From assembly GCA_024305405.1 (NCBI GenBank), contig JAKNDB010000068.1, positions 5,943,501 through 6,007,500 on the forward strand: a stretch of DNA of 64,000 bases. Direction: 5' to 3'. The notes below the pieces were generated by a model. That model was not told the origin of the DNA, ran no database searches, and saw nothing but the letters and a program-made list of their open reading frames with translations. The translations under genes were made by a program, and so were the position numbers. Shown in pieces: positions 1-11,400 of this stretch (its first letter is position 1; every line of letters begins with the position of its first letter). This stretch comes from Dirofilaria immitis (lineage: Eukaryota > Nematoda > Chromadorea > Rhabditida > Onchocercidae).

Positions 1-1526
1 GGTCATACCAACATCAAAAATTACAATTAATGGTATTGCTGCAGCACTTAAGGTTGACTATTTGATGGTATTCTAATTTGCAATTCAAATTTATTTTATT
101 GATTGATATTTGTAATCGGTCAAATTATTCTTAAAATTATATGATTTCATGATAAATCTTTTAAGAAAATTTGTTAAAAACACAGTATGAGAGAAGATGG
201 GAAGGTTTATTTTCATTTAAAAGCTTCCAAGTTCAAAAACTTCAATGCAAGTTTAGCTTGCTACTGATATATCATATTAGATACGCGCATAATATGAAAT
301 CTTAACTTTTTATACGAATTCACTTAGCCACTTGTTTGATACATTAAAAGTTCACATCGATATAGAATTTTGCTTTTTAGAATTCTCCGAAATATTTTTT
401 TATAAAGATTTTATTGAAATAATTTGACAAAAAAGTAATTGAAAATCGATTTCAGGCATTTTTTTCCGAAGTAATCGAGTATCGAATGGAGTTAATTTCT
501 TCACTACTCGAGCACTCACTCAACGACTTTGTCTTGGCTTGTCGGAAGCTATTACAGCTAAAAGAGTTGGCGCAATAAGAGTTACTGTAAATCAGGTTTT
601 AATTAATCGGTGTTATCATGCATCAAGCGGTCGTATAGGCTGTGACGTGGTATGTTTTTTGTTGTTTGATGCTAGTATTTTTAACACTGAAATTAATATA
701 ATTATAAAAAAAAAAGAGTAAAAGAATTAACCAACCTGATCAATGAGTAAATGAAAGATAATACGATGATTGGAACGTAAAGTTTTGCGGAATAATAGTA
801 TTATGGACGGGCAGTATTGAATTCATAACAATTTTGAGAATATCAGAATATCTTATTTTTTATTATCCTTCTGTTCAGCAGAAGAAAAACTAATTGTGAC
901 GAATTTTAGTGTTATTTTTTAGGAAAGTTTAGCTAATTGAAAAATATTGATGTGATTACGAAAAATTTTTTTGAAACGGTATCTAATTTTATATTTCAGA
1001 AAATGAAGAATATGAAAGATGTTGGAGTGATTGAATTTACATATAAAAATACAGGCAGTAAGCATAAAGACTCTCAAGATATACGACGGTTTTGCATCGA
1101 AATCGCTACTGAAATGGTCCGTTTTATTTAAAATTTATAATTTTTTACATCGTTTTCTTTCTTTTTAGACTTTCGAGAAATTTTATAAAAAAATTTTATG
1201 AAATATTTATTCAGAAGATTCGAGAGTATGCCGATTCGTCAGCAATCCGTGATGTTATTATACATTCAACTCCGCTAGATTCTGTTAAGTTATCAAGCAG
1301 TATTGAATATCCATCCGACATAAGCGATTTTTATGGTTACAATACTCCGGAAGATTTGAGTAATGATTACGAATACAGTGGTTATGATAGTGATGATCAA
1401 CTGGATTATGGTGATGGTTTCCTTGGGAACTTTTTTGAAATTTTTCCACTTTTTTTCTGGGGCTTGTTTTATTATCATTTCATTTGGATATTGTATATGT
1501 TATTTGCTTCTTTTTTCATATTATAA
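1..1526 (+). CDS. 3' part of an unrecognised gene with hydrophobic C-terminus
   Basis: I do not recognise this protein. Three exons join in phase: 456-649, 1000-1088 and 1169-1526, with TTTCAG or TTTTTAG acceptors and GT donors (GTATGT after 649, GTTTTG after 1088). The stop is TAA at 1524-1526. A possible earlier exon lies at 1-51 but its phase does not fit cleanly, so the 5' end is outside or unresolved. The product has a basic middle part, then an acidic, Ser/Tyr/Asp-rich stretch, then about 35 strongly hydrophobic aromatic residues beginning around FFEIFPLFFWGLFYYH and ending in FFIL. That suggests a tail-anchored or C-terminal membrane protein with an acidic juxtamembrane segment. In exon 456-649 another frame is also open for about 39 codons. 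I chose the frame that carries on into the later exons. Confidence is moderate that this is a gene and low about its function. Confidence 0.5.
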
Positions 1527-1990
1527 TTATCACTGCCAACATCAAACAAGAAAATTATGCATTAATTAAATGAAACAGTTGACAGACTTGCATTATAATT
1601 CTTGTTCAAGAGATTGCTATAGCATGATATCATGGCATCAATTATAGTCTAGTTATCAATGTATTTCACATTTATTTCTCCCTATCATAAAAGGATAGGT
1701 TTTATCAATACAATATTTTTTGCTTTTGTCTTTTCATAGCTAGTTATTGTTTTCAATTTGACATGCATGTAAAAGACACCTGTACTATTAACAAATTTCC
1801 ATATTATTTATTGTTATAATATACCAATTTATTCTGATAATGCTTGTTGATATTAATAGCATTACCATATATCAACTTCGCTGCTAGTAATCTTTTCCGT
1901 AATTTATTTTGAGCATCAGTTTTTGGATATTTTTGTTTATTCCAGTTATTGTTTCCAACTGCTAATTTTCTCTTCTAATAGAAACTGAGT
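1527..1990. other. no gene seen; 3' flank of the upstream gene
   Basis: This is AT-rich sequence between the stop at 1526 and the first recognisable retroelement remains. It probably holds the 3' UTR and polyadenylation region of the upstream gene. I see no exon with splice signals on either strand. Confidence 0.4.
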
Positions 1991-3520
1991 TGAAATTTCT
2001 GATACATCGCTTTGGCTTATAGATATTATCCTTAGCTTATTTGTCAAATAGTTGATTACTGTAACTGCAATAGATATATCTCTGCTTCTATAGTTTTTAT
2101 TCCTATTCGTACCTTAGTTAAAATGGATAATTGAGGGTTACTATTACCAGATGTTGCAAACTCCATTTGTTCGTAACCAATATCTTCTAGGTTTAATCTC
2201 TTTGTTAGTTCCTTCGTTATATACGTTGCTTGACACCACTATCAAATAATACTTCGACTTATTTGAAATCTCTGGTATATCTAAATTAATTACTTCAACC
2301 TCTTTGCAAAAAAGTAAAACTTCCCTGTTTTATTACTGGGTTGAATACTTTTATCGAATTTGTTTCTTCTTTCGTTGGTTCTACTGATTGTATTCGATCG
2401 CTATATTTAGTATAGCATAACGCGGTACTCTGGTGACCTTTGCAATGAAAACAGATAGTTTTTCTTTTCCTGCAATTGATTATGTCCTGGTTGAAGGCAA
2501 TTTCAGATAGGCGTTATTTTCTTTCAATCATCCCATTATTTGTTCTAGACTAGAATAAGTTTGGCATTCATTATCCCAATGATTCTTATTACAAAAATGA
2601 AGATCTTTTACTTATCTTCTTCGTACTAGCTTTACCTTTGTGGTTATATCTATGCGGAGTCGTTACTGTTAGAGTCGAAGTTTCATCTGAAAAATATCGT
2701 TGATTAATCTTACCTCTAGTTCCTTTTGCTGCTTAATTATGTCGAACTGACTTCTTGTAACTTCTTCATTTCTTTGAATCAATTTCGCTAAAAATTGTCG
2801 TAGTTTGCTACTGACCATATTTTTGTTCTTCCTTTGTTGATACGCGGACAGCTTATTTTCAATGATAATTTCAACACCAGATTGTTCAAGATTCTCGCCC
2901 ATTGCTTCAAGTTGACGAATTATTCTTTCGATACTTTCCATTGTTACTTTCCATTCTCTATTATCCTTCTTAATGAAATGTTAACGCTATAGAGCGATTT
3001 TTTAATGATGTGTGATTGCCCAAATTTCTCAATAAGAACTTTTTGTATTGCTTCATTTTAGATATTTGGTATATTTTGTAAATCTTCATTGCGATTTCAA
3101 AACTACTCCAGAATCCTCTCCACAATTTTGGATTTCCACTGAAAATAAGGAGTGGTAATTGAGATAAATTAACTGTTGGACAGTAAGGTATTTGACTTGA
3201 TAGCTCCTTTATTTTGCTTTTTCTAATCCGTTGGAGTACTAACTCTGAGTCAATCATATATATATAGTTAACATTATAATAACTTCTCTCCTCTGTTTAT
3301 TGAATTTAAAATACTTTCTCTGTCCTCGACCATTTGAGCATATTTATCTTCCTTTTGTTGTGCTGGAACTTCTTGAATATATTGGATCCAATTGGTATTA
3401 ATAGTTTCAGGTGTTGTAGTATACAGCTTATTTTTTCTTTAATGATTCTTTCTCGAGCCTCGTGCTGTTGATGGGTTTCTTTTCTGGTCAGCATTTCATC
3501 CAACAGTGTCAGATCCATTG
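1990..3520 (-). mobile_element. decayed BEL/Pao LTR retrotransposon (gag plus protease relic)
   Basis: Minus-strand fragments fall in the order expected of a BEL/Pao polyprotein. The gag N-terminal coiled region is at about 3518-3306. The diagnostic gag motif (QLPLLIFSGNPKLWRGFWSS) is in 3257-2970. The next gag segment (RQLEAMGENLEQSGVEIIIE) is in 2941-2669. A zinc knuckle of form C-x2-C-x2-H-x5-C spans 2453-2415. A retropepsin-like DSG lies at about 2243-2235, followed by an ITKELTKRLNLEDI-like stretch in a different frame. Frameshifts and stops interrupt every segment, so it cannot encode a working polyprotein. I find no reverse transcriptase, RNase H or integrase in the expected place (below about 1990), and no LTRs. 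This is an old truncated copy between two host genes. Family assignment rests on remembered gag and protease motifs of nematode BEL/Pao elements. Confidence 0.8.
2415..2453 (-). other. gag zinc-knuckle remnant of the BEL/Pao relic
   Basis: The minus strand reads CFHCKGHQSTALC. This is a compact Cys-His box of the kind found between gag and protease in BEL/Pao elements, with spacing slightly shorter than the usual CCHC. It is flanked by a basic Arg/Lys run. It confirms the orientation and element class but has no function of its own now. Confidence 0.7.
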
Positions 3521-4834
3521 ATTTAACTTCATTAGAAGAACTTCAAGTTCTTTTGCCAGTCATGCGCTTAGAATCATAGTTGCAGACATTTCCCAGCTCG
3601 TGGCACCGTAAATCTTTTTTTGTAGAGAAAGGATGGAGTTTATTGGAGTAGTTTCCTTGGTAGGTTTGGCTGGAAGCCAAAGGAGGATGAGGTGTAATGT
3701 TATCGTCTAGTAGATTAAGTACAAATGTTTTTACTGACTTTTTCATCTTAATCATGAATATATATAAATTTTTCAATAATATGAAGCATATTTAGTAGGT
3801 GTGGTTTACAGCAAATATTTCGATGGATGTTTAGTTAAATAACGAATAAGTTGTAAGAGATCTGATTATAGTGATCAAATAAAGGAATTTGTATGTGAAT
3901 TTAGTTGGATAAAGATAACAAGTAGACACATAAAAGGGCATAAGAATGAATTTAAGGAATATGGAATTAATTACATGATTCATTTCGTTAATTTACATTA
4001 TTCAGTGATTCATTGGATTTTATTTTATTTTATTAATTGGTTTAGTTTAATTTAGTTTGGTTTTAGCTTAGTAAATTTTAATATTCGCGACAGTTATTGC
4101 TGGGCCATAAAAATTTTATTTTTATTCACATTCCAAATAATTCCAGTATAACTTGTTTGAACTACACAAATTTAAAAACTTTGTTTAGATTATGGCTAAG
4201 AATTTTGGATTAGGATTTAAATGATAAAATAAATAATGTGACTGTAACTTAATCTTATTCGTAAAGCGATAAATTTGTTTATATGCATGAAGATTTAGAA
4301 TTACTTTTAATAAGAACGAGTGTGCTTGCAATTTCGGGAATGAAATTTTATGCACACTTATTTTTCCCTCGCTAATATTTTTAAATGCGTCATAGAATGT
4401 TTGCCTATTTGAGTTTGTTGTTTATTTTTTCTGATTAGGTCATCCTTTTTCTGTGCCACTTTCAACTTTTAGAATTGAAGTTCCATTGTCTTTCAGAATA
4501 TTTGGTTTTATGAGGCAAAAAAGTATAAATCTTTTTTCTCCCACATCTATTTAGCAACACCAGATAAGTTTGTTTTTGTGTTTAATTCTTTAAATTTTAA
4601 ATGCAGTATATTTCGGTTGTCGAGAATTATATATAACATTAAGCCATTTTTGCCTACTTCATGATTTGCAAATTAATTATGAAAATACTGTTGTTTGGGA
4701 TGATTGTCTTGCATAATAAAAACTTAGATCAACTTGCTGATATACTTTATTGAAGGAACCTCACTAAATAGAAATTCCTTCAGCAAATAGAAGGAATGAC
4801 TTTTCGATTAGTTAAGAAATTGTTTGAGATTAAA
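3521..4834. other. no gene seen; AT-rich intergenic
   Basis: The first few hundred bases may hold the degraded 5' end of the BEL/Pao gag (an open stretch at 3776-3543, minus strand, without a recognisable motif). The rest is AT-rich sequence with no exon-like segment and no convincing repeat. No LTR pair was recognised. Confidence 0.35.
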
Positions 4835-4993
4835 TTAGTCATCTTCCGAAAAAAATCTATTAGATCTTGATACGCTTCCTATATCTACTTTCCCGTCCGC
4901 ATTTTCAACGGATCCCAAATTAAGCTCAATCGAATGTTGGCCGTAATCTTTTATTCCTAATCCGGTTCCCAACATACTTCGACGGTCAAGCAT
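4835..4993 (-). CDS. lone 52-codon ORF, possible terminal exon
   Basis: A complete 52-codon frame runs from an ATG at 4993 to a TAA at 4835. It starts MLDRRSMLGTGLGIKDYG and ends RSNRFFSEDD. Its composition (Gly, Asp, Ser, few Lys/Asn/Ile) is more coding-like than the surrounding AT-rich DNA. It lies 470 bp downstream of the apparent drh stop, on the same strand. It could be an alternative last exon of drh or a small independent gene, but no in-phase acceptor joining it to drh was found: the only nearby AG gives the wrong phase. The family is not recognised. Confidence 0.35.
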   Translation of the reverse strand: MLDRRSMLGTGLGIKDYGQHSIELNLGSVENADGKVDIGSVSRSNRFFSEDD

Positions 4994-5461
4994 TCACGAT
5001 ACGAAAAGACTAAGAGAATAGTTGAAGAATAATCAAATCGATTGTTTTATTCAGTTTAAAGAAATTAAGGCAGAAACAGAACAAATTAAAACAGGAAACT
5101 GTGCAAAAATATGGTAAATTAACAGCGAGTACTCAACATTTAAAGGCATTTTATAAACGAAAAAAAAGTAGAGTTATGACTTGAATAAGACAAACTATTT
5201 CGTTTTCGCTCTAATAAAGGAACAGAATATTCGTTTTCTGTCCTTGTTTGCAGTAGAAGAAATTGTTTAAGAAAGGATATGAATCAACCAGAGATAAATC
5301 CAAATTTGTGAAAAACATTGTGCATCGATAAAATTTTAGAAGATTGCACCGTTATATGAACGTCCACTCCTATCTTAAACTAAAATGTGATTACATCGAG
5401 ATCTTGCATATAAAACGATAGAAGGAAAAAATACAGGCTTATAAGTACAACTATAATATAT

Positions 5462-8400
5462 TTAACTGCAGAAATCACCGATAGTTAATTCGGGTAAACT
5501 TGGAATAGCATCCTTCATAACTGCGTAATCGTATAATTCGATGTTTCGCGGTTCGAAAAAATTTTCAACTATCTAAACAAAATCAGTTTTTTTCTTTAAA
5601 ACTAAAAATTTTTTTGTGCATTTATGGATAACATTAAGTATGAATAATAGATAAACTGATTACATTGAGAACTCTGTAACTATAATAATGATGCCCTCTA
5701 TATAGCAGTATAGACATAACACAACTTTGTTGGAGCAATTTAAAAGGCAATAGTTTGTTCTTTACAGATTTATTAATCCGAACACTAAATATGAATAAAA
5801 AGAAAATTACGTGTTTTATTTATTTCTCATTCTTGAGATAAGTCAGTTAATCAAAATTAAACGAAAATTTATGGAAATACCTGCTTCCACCGCTTTCTTT
5901 GAAACCTTTCGCCATTTTGTGCGACCAGAACAAATGCTGCAAAAATACATTCTTTTAAAAAAGTTTCATTTGATTTTCATTTATTTCTTCACTTCTTCAA
6001 AAATAAAAGACTACTAATGTATATAAGCTTTACCATCGGCAGCAATGTTAGGTATTGTAAAATCATTATAGCGAACAATACGACCCCAACGGTAGCCACA
6101 CTTTATACAGCATATCTGTGAATGCAAATTGAAAATAAGAATTATAAAAAGCAGGATTAAATTTTCAAAAATGTTTAATTTCAGGTGCTTTTTATGTGAC
6201 AAAATAGATTAAATAAACTGAATTAATTACGATAGAGAATGTTACAATTTAAAAATCCTACTGATCCAATGCCTTTCAACTGATAACAAGCTTCCTGTTC
6301 CATTACATCTTTTGGGAATGGTCGTTGGATCGAGCGATTCCAAATTTCTTTACAAATGCAAAAATACTGCGAGCAGGTGGATATTACAACAATGTTTTTA
6401 CTATCGCAAATAACTGCATCACACTTTCTGAAAATTAACATGCGTCCGGAAGTGGGAAAAAATCAATTATTCAAAAAAGTTTTGCATGGAAATTTAAGTC
6501 TTCACCATATACATATATTTTTATGTAGTTCTTTCATGAATTGAACAAAACATTGTAATTATCAGTATAAATTGATCAAATATAACAAAATAATCTGCAA
6601 TATTTTGGCATGTATGCTATCCCGAAGAAAAGTGCCTATGCCTCAAGTGTAATCAGCTTCCCAATAAAAGGAAACTATAGTGTTAAGGAATATGTTTCAG
6701 TAAATAATGATTCTCAATGAACCAAAATATTGTGTTTTTAAATTGAAATTCGACAACAACACCAACTTGCATAATAAAGTATATTGCTTAGATGTTAATG
6801 CAATTTTTTTCATCCAATAACAATTTTTTCGAGCTCGCTCGACAGCATTCTGTTCTACACATTTATGCACCTAAATTTTTCACAATTTCCAAATGTTGAT
6901 TTTGCGTCAACATGTGTCATAAACAAAAATATTTCCAATAAATAAGAATAACATACGATTTTTGCAAATCTTCCTTTTGATTTTCCTGACACAAATGATT
7001 TGCAAAGAGTCGAATATTGAAGGCAAAAATCAAAGACGTATTTGATGGATAAATTGTGCCTAAAAGCTCATTCCTCCCTCTTCTTTCCTTAAACATTTTC
7101 TCACTTTAAACAGAAAACTGAAATTAGTATTTTCTTCAAACCTCCTTCCCAAACCAATCTCTTGGTTTCTGACTGATCATCTGCAAAGCATTTAGCATAA
7201 TTTGTTCCCGGATGATATTTTTCTCCTCACGAGCTTGCAATTTTGAATCACATGTCAGCAAAATACAACGCGAATTTGTAGCTCGACCTCGTCCTAAAAC
7301 AATTTTACATAACACTATTGTGAAGTGAACGAAAATAAAGTGAACGAAAAATCCTTTCTCTATCATTAATTCTATTTAACTCACTTCTAACTTCAATCAT
7401 TTTTTGTCGTTATATCAAACAAAATCACGCCTATCAATCTCTTTCTCTCTCTCTACGTAATTCTGAAAGAATGATAGACGGAAATGAATGTTGAATTCAT
7501 TGAACTAAGGATGAATTACGAATCTCTTCGTTGTATATGGGCAATTTCATTGGTCACGTAATTATATTTGATAACAAGATTGCATTTTCCAATATCGATG
7601 CCCTCTTCCGCAACTGACGTTGCGCATAAAATTTTGACATCGCCCGATGTAAACCGTGTTAATGCATCACGCTGCTGATTGACAGATTGACCACCGATCT
7701 CGCTTGATGCATTGATACCTTCAAACAAAAAGAAAGCTAAAAATGATAGAATGGGCGGAGGCTGCTCAAATAATGAGTTTTTTGAATCAAAGGAAAAAGA
7801 TCGGGAAGAAGGAGAGGAAGAGAGAAGGAATGTTAAAAATATTCCGCCATCACGCCAGAAAAGCATCACCCAAATTATCACCCAAATATTTTTATTGTGA
7901 GGATCAATCTAGCCTAACTCAATCTTTTAGAAATAGATCTATTTTTTTAGTGATAGCTTATCTATAAACTTTTACTTCTTATCTCTCTTTCGCTCGTGCC
8001 TTAAGACATGAAGAATATCGAATTACAAATTCATATAAGACTCGGCAGTAATCTAGAAAGATTTAGATTTTGAGATAAATCAATTATTGAAATTTCTCTA
8101 CCAAATTGAATGCTAACACAAAATTAGCAAATAATAGAATTTGAAACTGACATCGACTGGGATATCTTCAGAATATTAAAAAATTTCTCAGGAAAAAATC
8201 ATTTCGCAAAAATTTTCATTGATAAATATAAAATAACAGAAATCTTGGGGAATTTCATCAAATAATAGGAATATGGAATCCCTTATTTCGTGCATAAAAA
8301 TGCAATGTTTCAATTTTTGCTTTTATTTTAAGATTATACCTGTAATAAAATCCGATTTAATACTTAGCATCTGTAGATTATCATCTCTATTCAGTTCTTC

Positions 8401-11400
8401 TGATAATCGTTCAGCAAAATCTCTCGTCAGTACAAAAATAATAACACGCCCATCTCCCTGTTTAGCAAATTGTTCGCGTAATTCACTAAAATTCGATTTG
8501 CCAATATTAAATATCCTTTTTTGAAGAAAAAATCAAACGAAATAGTATGAAATCCCAATAAAATATGATATCTTGGAAAACATAAAGCTAGTTCAAATAG
8601 TTCCTTCTTCATCCAAAAAAAATGAAATTACCGTAAAAGTTCATTGTATAGTTCATTATCCGCATCATTTCCAAAAACAGTGTTTAAAATGCAAGCTAAA
8701 AATGTATAAATTAAAATTAATAACAACAAGAATAATTTAAATGTAAAATAAATAATGTACAAACAATTTAATTTTGAAATAACGGTAACTACTAAACAAC
8801 AATAGCGAATGGAAGTCAAAAGACGGCCTTCATATTCAGCGTATTTAAAATTACATCAAAATGTACGAATTCTTCTTAATATATAAGAGCAGACTTAAAA
8901 CTAAACCAAAATTAATCAAAAATAAAAACTTTGCATGATATCTACGAATTCCCGATCTGCAGTGTGTTGGAGAACATTAAATTCATTTTCAAAATACTTC
9001 TTGGCAACGTAAGAAGGAAAATGAATATAATACTGCAAGGTGCGAAACAAAATCTGAAATTAATTGATTCAAAAATTCTAAGTTGCTCCTAACGATGATA
9101 TAGGGATTAGACAATATTTCAATAACCACTAAGCAGAATGGCTTATAATTTCATTATATTTGGACGCTTGGTCGTTCATACTAGCAAGTAATAATGCAAA
9201 TCGCATAACAAATATGATTGTATATGAGACACATAAAAGAAATACTAATCAAAAACTTATTGTTATAGCTCAGCACTAGATTTTTTTAAAAACATAAATT
9301 TGTGAACAAGCATGGCCACATTTTTCCAGCTTTTCGAAATACCGAAGCTGCACTGCATTTTCACAATAATTCGTTATTATTTCTCACACGGAACATCGTA
9401 CGAAACTTTTACATTTGTTGTTCACAATTTGTTTTAAAAAATGTTTAAAGACTGACTAAATACTAAACATTAAAATAATTTTTAGTATGATAACACTATT
9501 CATTATTTTAAAATCGAAACATACTTTAATAAATTCCAAACATGTCATTATATGAAAACGGTTTTCCTTCTCAAGCTTTGCTATGGGAACGAAATTAATC
9601 AATAGCTCAGAAAACCATGTTTCGTATACTGAAACATCAATAAAAATTGAAAAGTTTAGGATTACATAATTTATATAATTTTACCGAACGTATAATTTGA
9701 AAATTTCAAAATGATGGTTTAATAAATTTCTTACAGTCGGTTCAATTCAAAAATAGTACGGGAAAAATCAGCATCCTGTACTATTTGCCGCATTCGTATA
9801 TTAATTATTACAAACACTGAAACAACGAATTAACCTTTCGAGCACTTATTATCTGGTGGGCTCCGCAATCTATATAGTATATCTTGATTCTGACATATTT
9901 TGTTGGATATAGAAATTAGCCTCGCTAAAACAGAAACTAGAATATTTCGCAAAACTGAATTTTAATTATAAAATAAATTTGATTCGCAATTCAATTAAAA
10001 ATCTAAACGACCAACGTAGCTTTTAATGTTTCCTAAAAATTTAGCTTTAAGTACAAAAACAACTTTGTATTTTTGAAGCAAAATAGCCTAAAATATATTT
10101 CAAATATTGGAATAGTAGCTTAGGAACATGAACAAAACTTAATTAAATGCTAAGGATGGTCGGCTGATCAGTTACAAAGCCGAAAAGAGATAAGCAGATA
10201 ATTCTGATGATTAAATTAAATTATATACCAATCCTTTTCAAAATGTTTTCAAATCGTTCAAGCAAATTCAAGATATCAATAGCTACTGAATCAGTGGTAA
10301 TGTCAAATGCGACCAATTTCGTCTCTATAACAAACTTTGAAGTAATCAGAAAAAATTTACATGAAACTTAATAAATTCTGTTAATATATTATATTGTAAA
10401 CTAAGTTCAAATTTGAAAAAAAAATGAAAGGTTCTTAAAAAATATACGAAAAAGTATATAGAGAAAAAAACAGCATAAAACTATTCGATTTATTGCAAGA
10501 GTTACTCATTCTATTTGAATATGACAAAACGTATCGCAAAAAGATTATAGTGCAATATCTGTTTGCAATTTCCATTGTAGTACTAACATAATATAATTGT
10601 TATCATCAAAATATTTTCTAGACGATATTCAAAAAAATTTTCCAAATTTTTACCGTCAGCAGCAATGGATGAAAATTCACGGAGTTCATCGATATTTTCA
10701 TGAACGTAACTCAACACAGTAATATCTAAATTCGCACATATTTTAATAAAATGTTTCACTGCTTCGGAAGCATTTTGAGCATTACCAACCCCCAATGAAG
10801 CCGTCAAGCCAATAATCTATAAAATATTAACTTCAACATTAAGATCGAATACTAAACTGGCAGTGACACGACTCAGATTTATAGAGATTTCATTTTGCTA
10901 ATAAATTAAAATGTGGGACTGCCTAATTTATTTAGTTTAGCATTTTTTAATAATAAAAAAATTTATAACGCTAATAAAATCACTTATTAATCATTCTTAT
11001 TCAGTACAGTTGTTGAGTTAAACACTAAGAGCTACAATCAATAATCGATTCATATCAATAAAAATGAAATATATTAATATACCAGATAAAACTAAATAAT
11101 AATCTTTTTCTGAAAATAATACCTGAGGTAAGCGCTTTCCATCTGGAATTTTACCGGTACGCTTCATATCATGATAGTCATTCATAATCACTGAAATATA
11201 AGAAGAAAAATATCTCTTAGAAAAGCATATAATTTCTCGGTATTTAACAATTCGATTGAATAATTTAATAATGTGGAAATAATTTCGATCTGCTGCAATT
11301 AAGGAGAATTTTGAAAATACCATTGTAAGGATGATTTCCATCTGCATGATGAGCTTCATCGAAAAATAACAATGAAAATGAAGATAATGAGAAAGGCAAA

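Noticed and set aside
7712..7967. Plus-strand open frames over the drh motif V exon
   Set aside because: They are antisense shadows of the helicase exon and its purine-rich intron.
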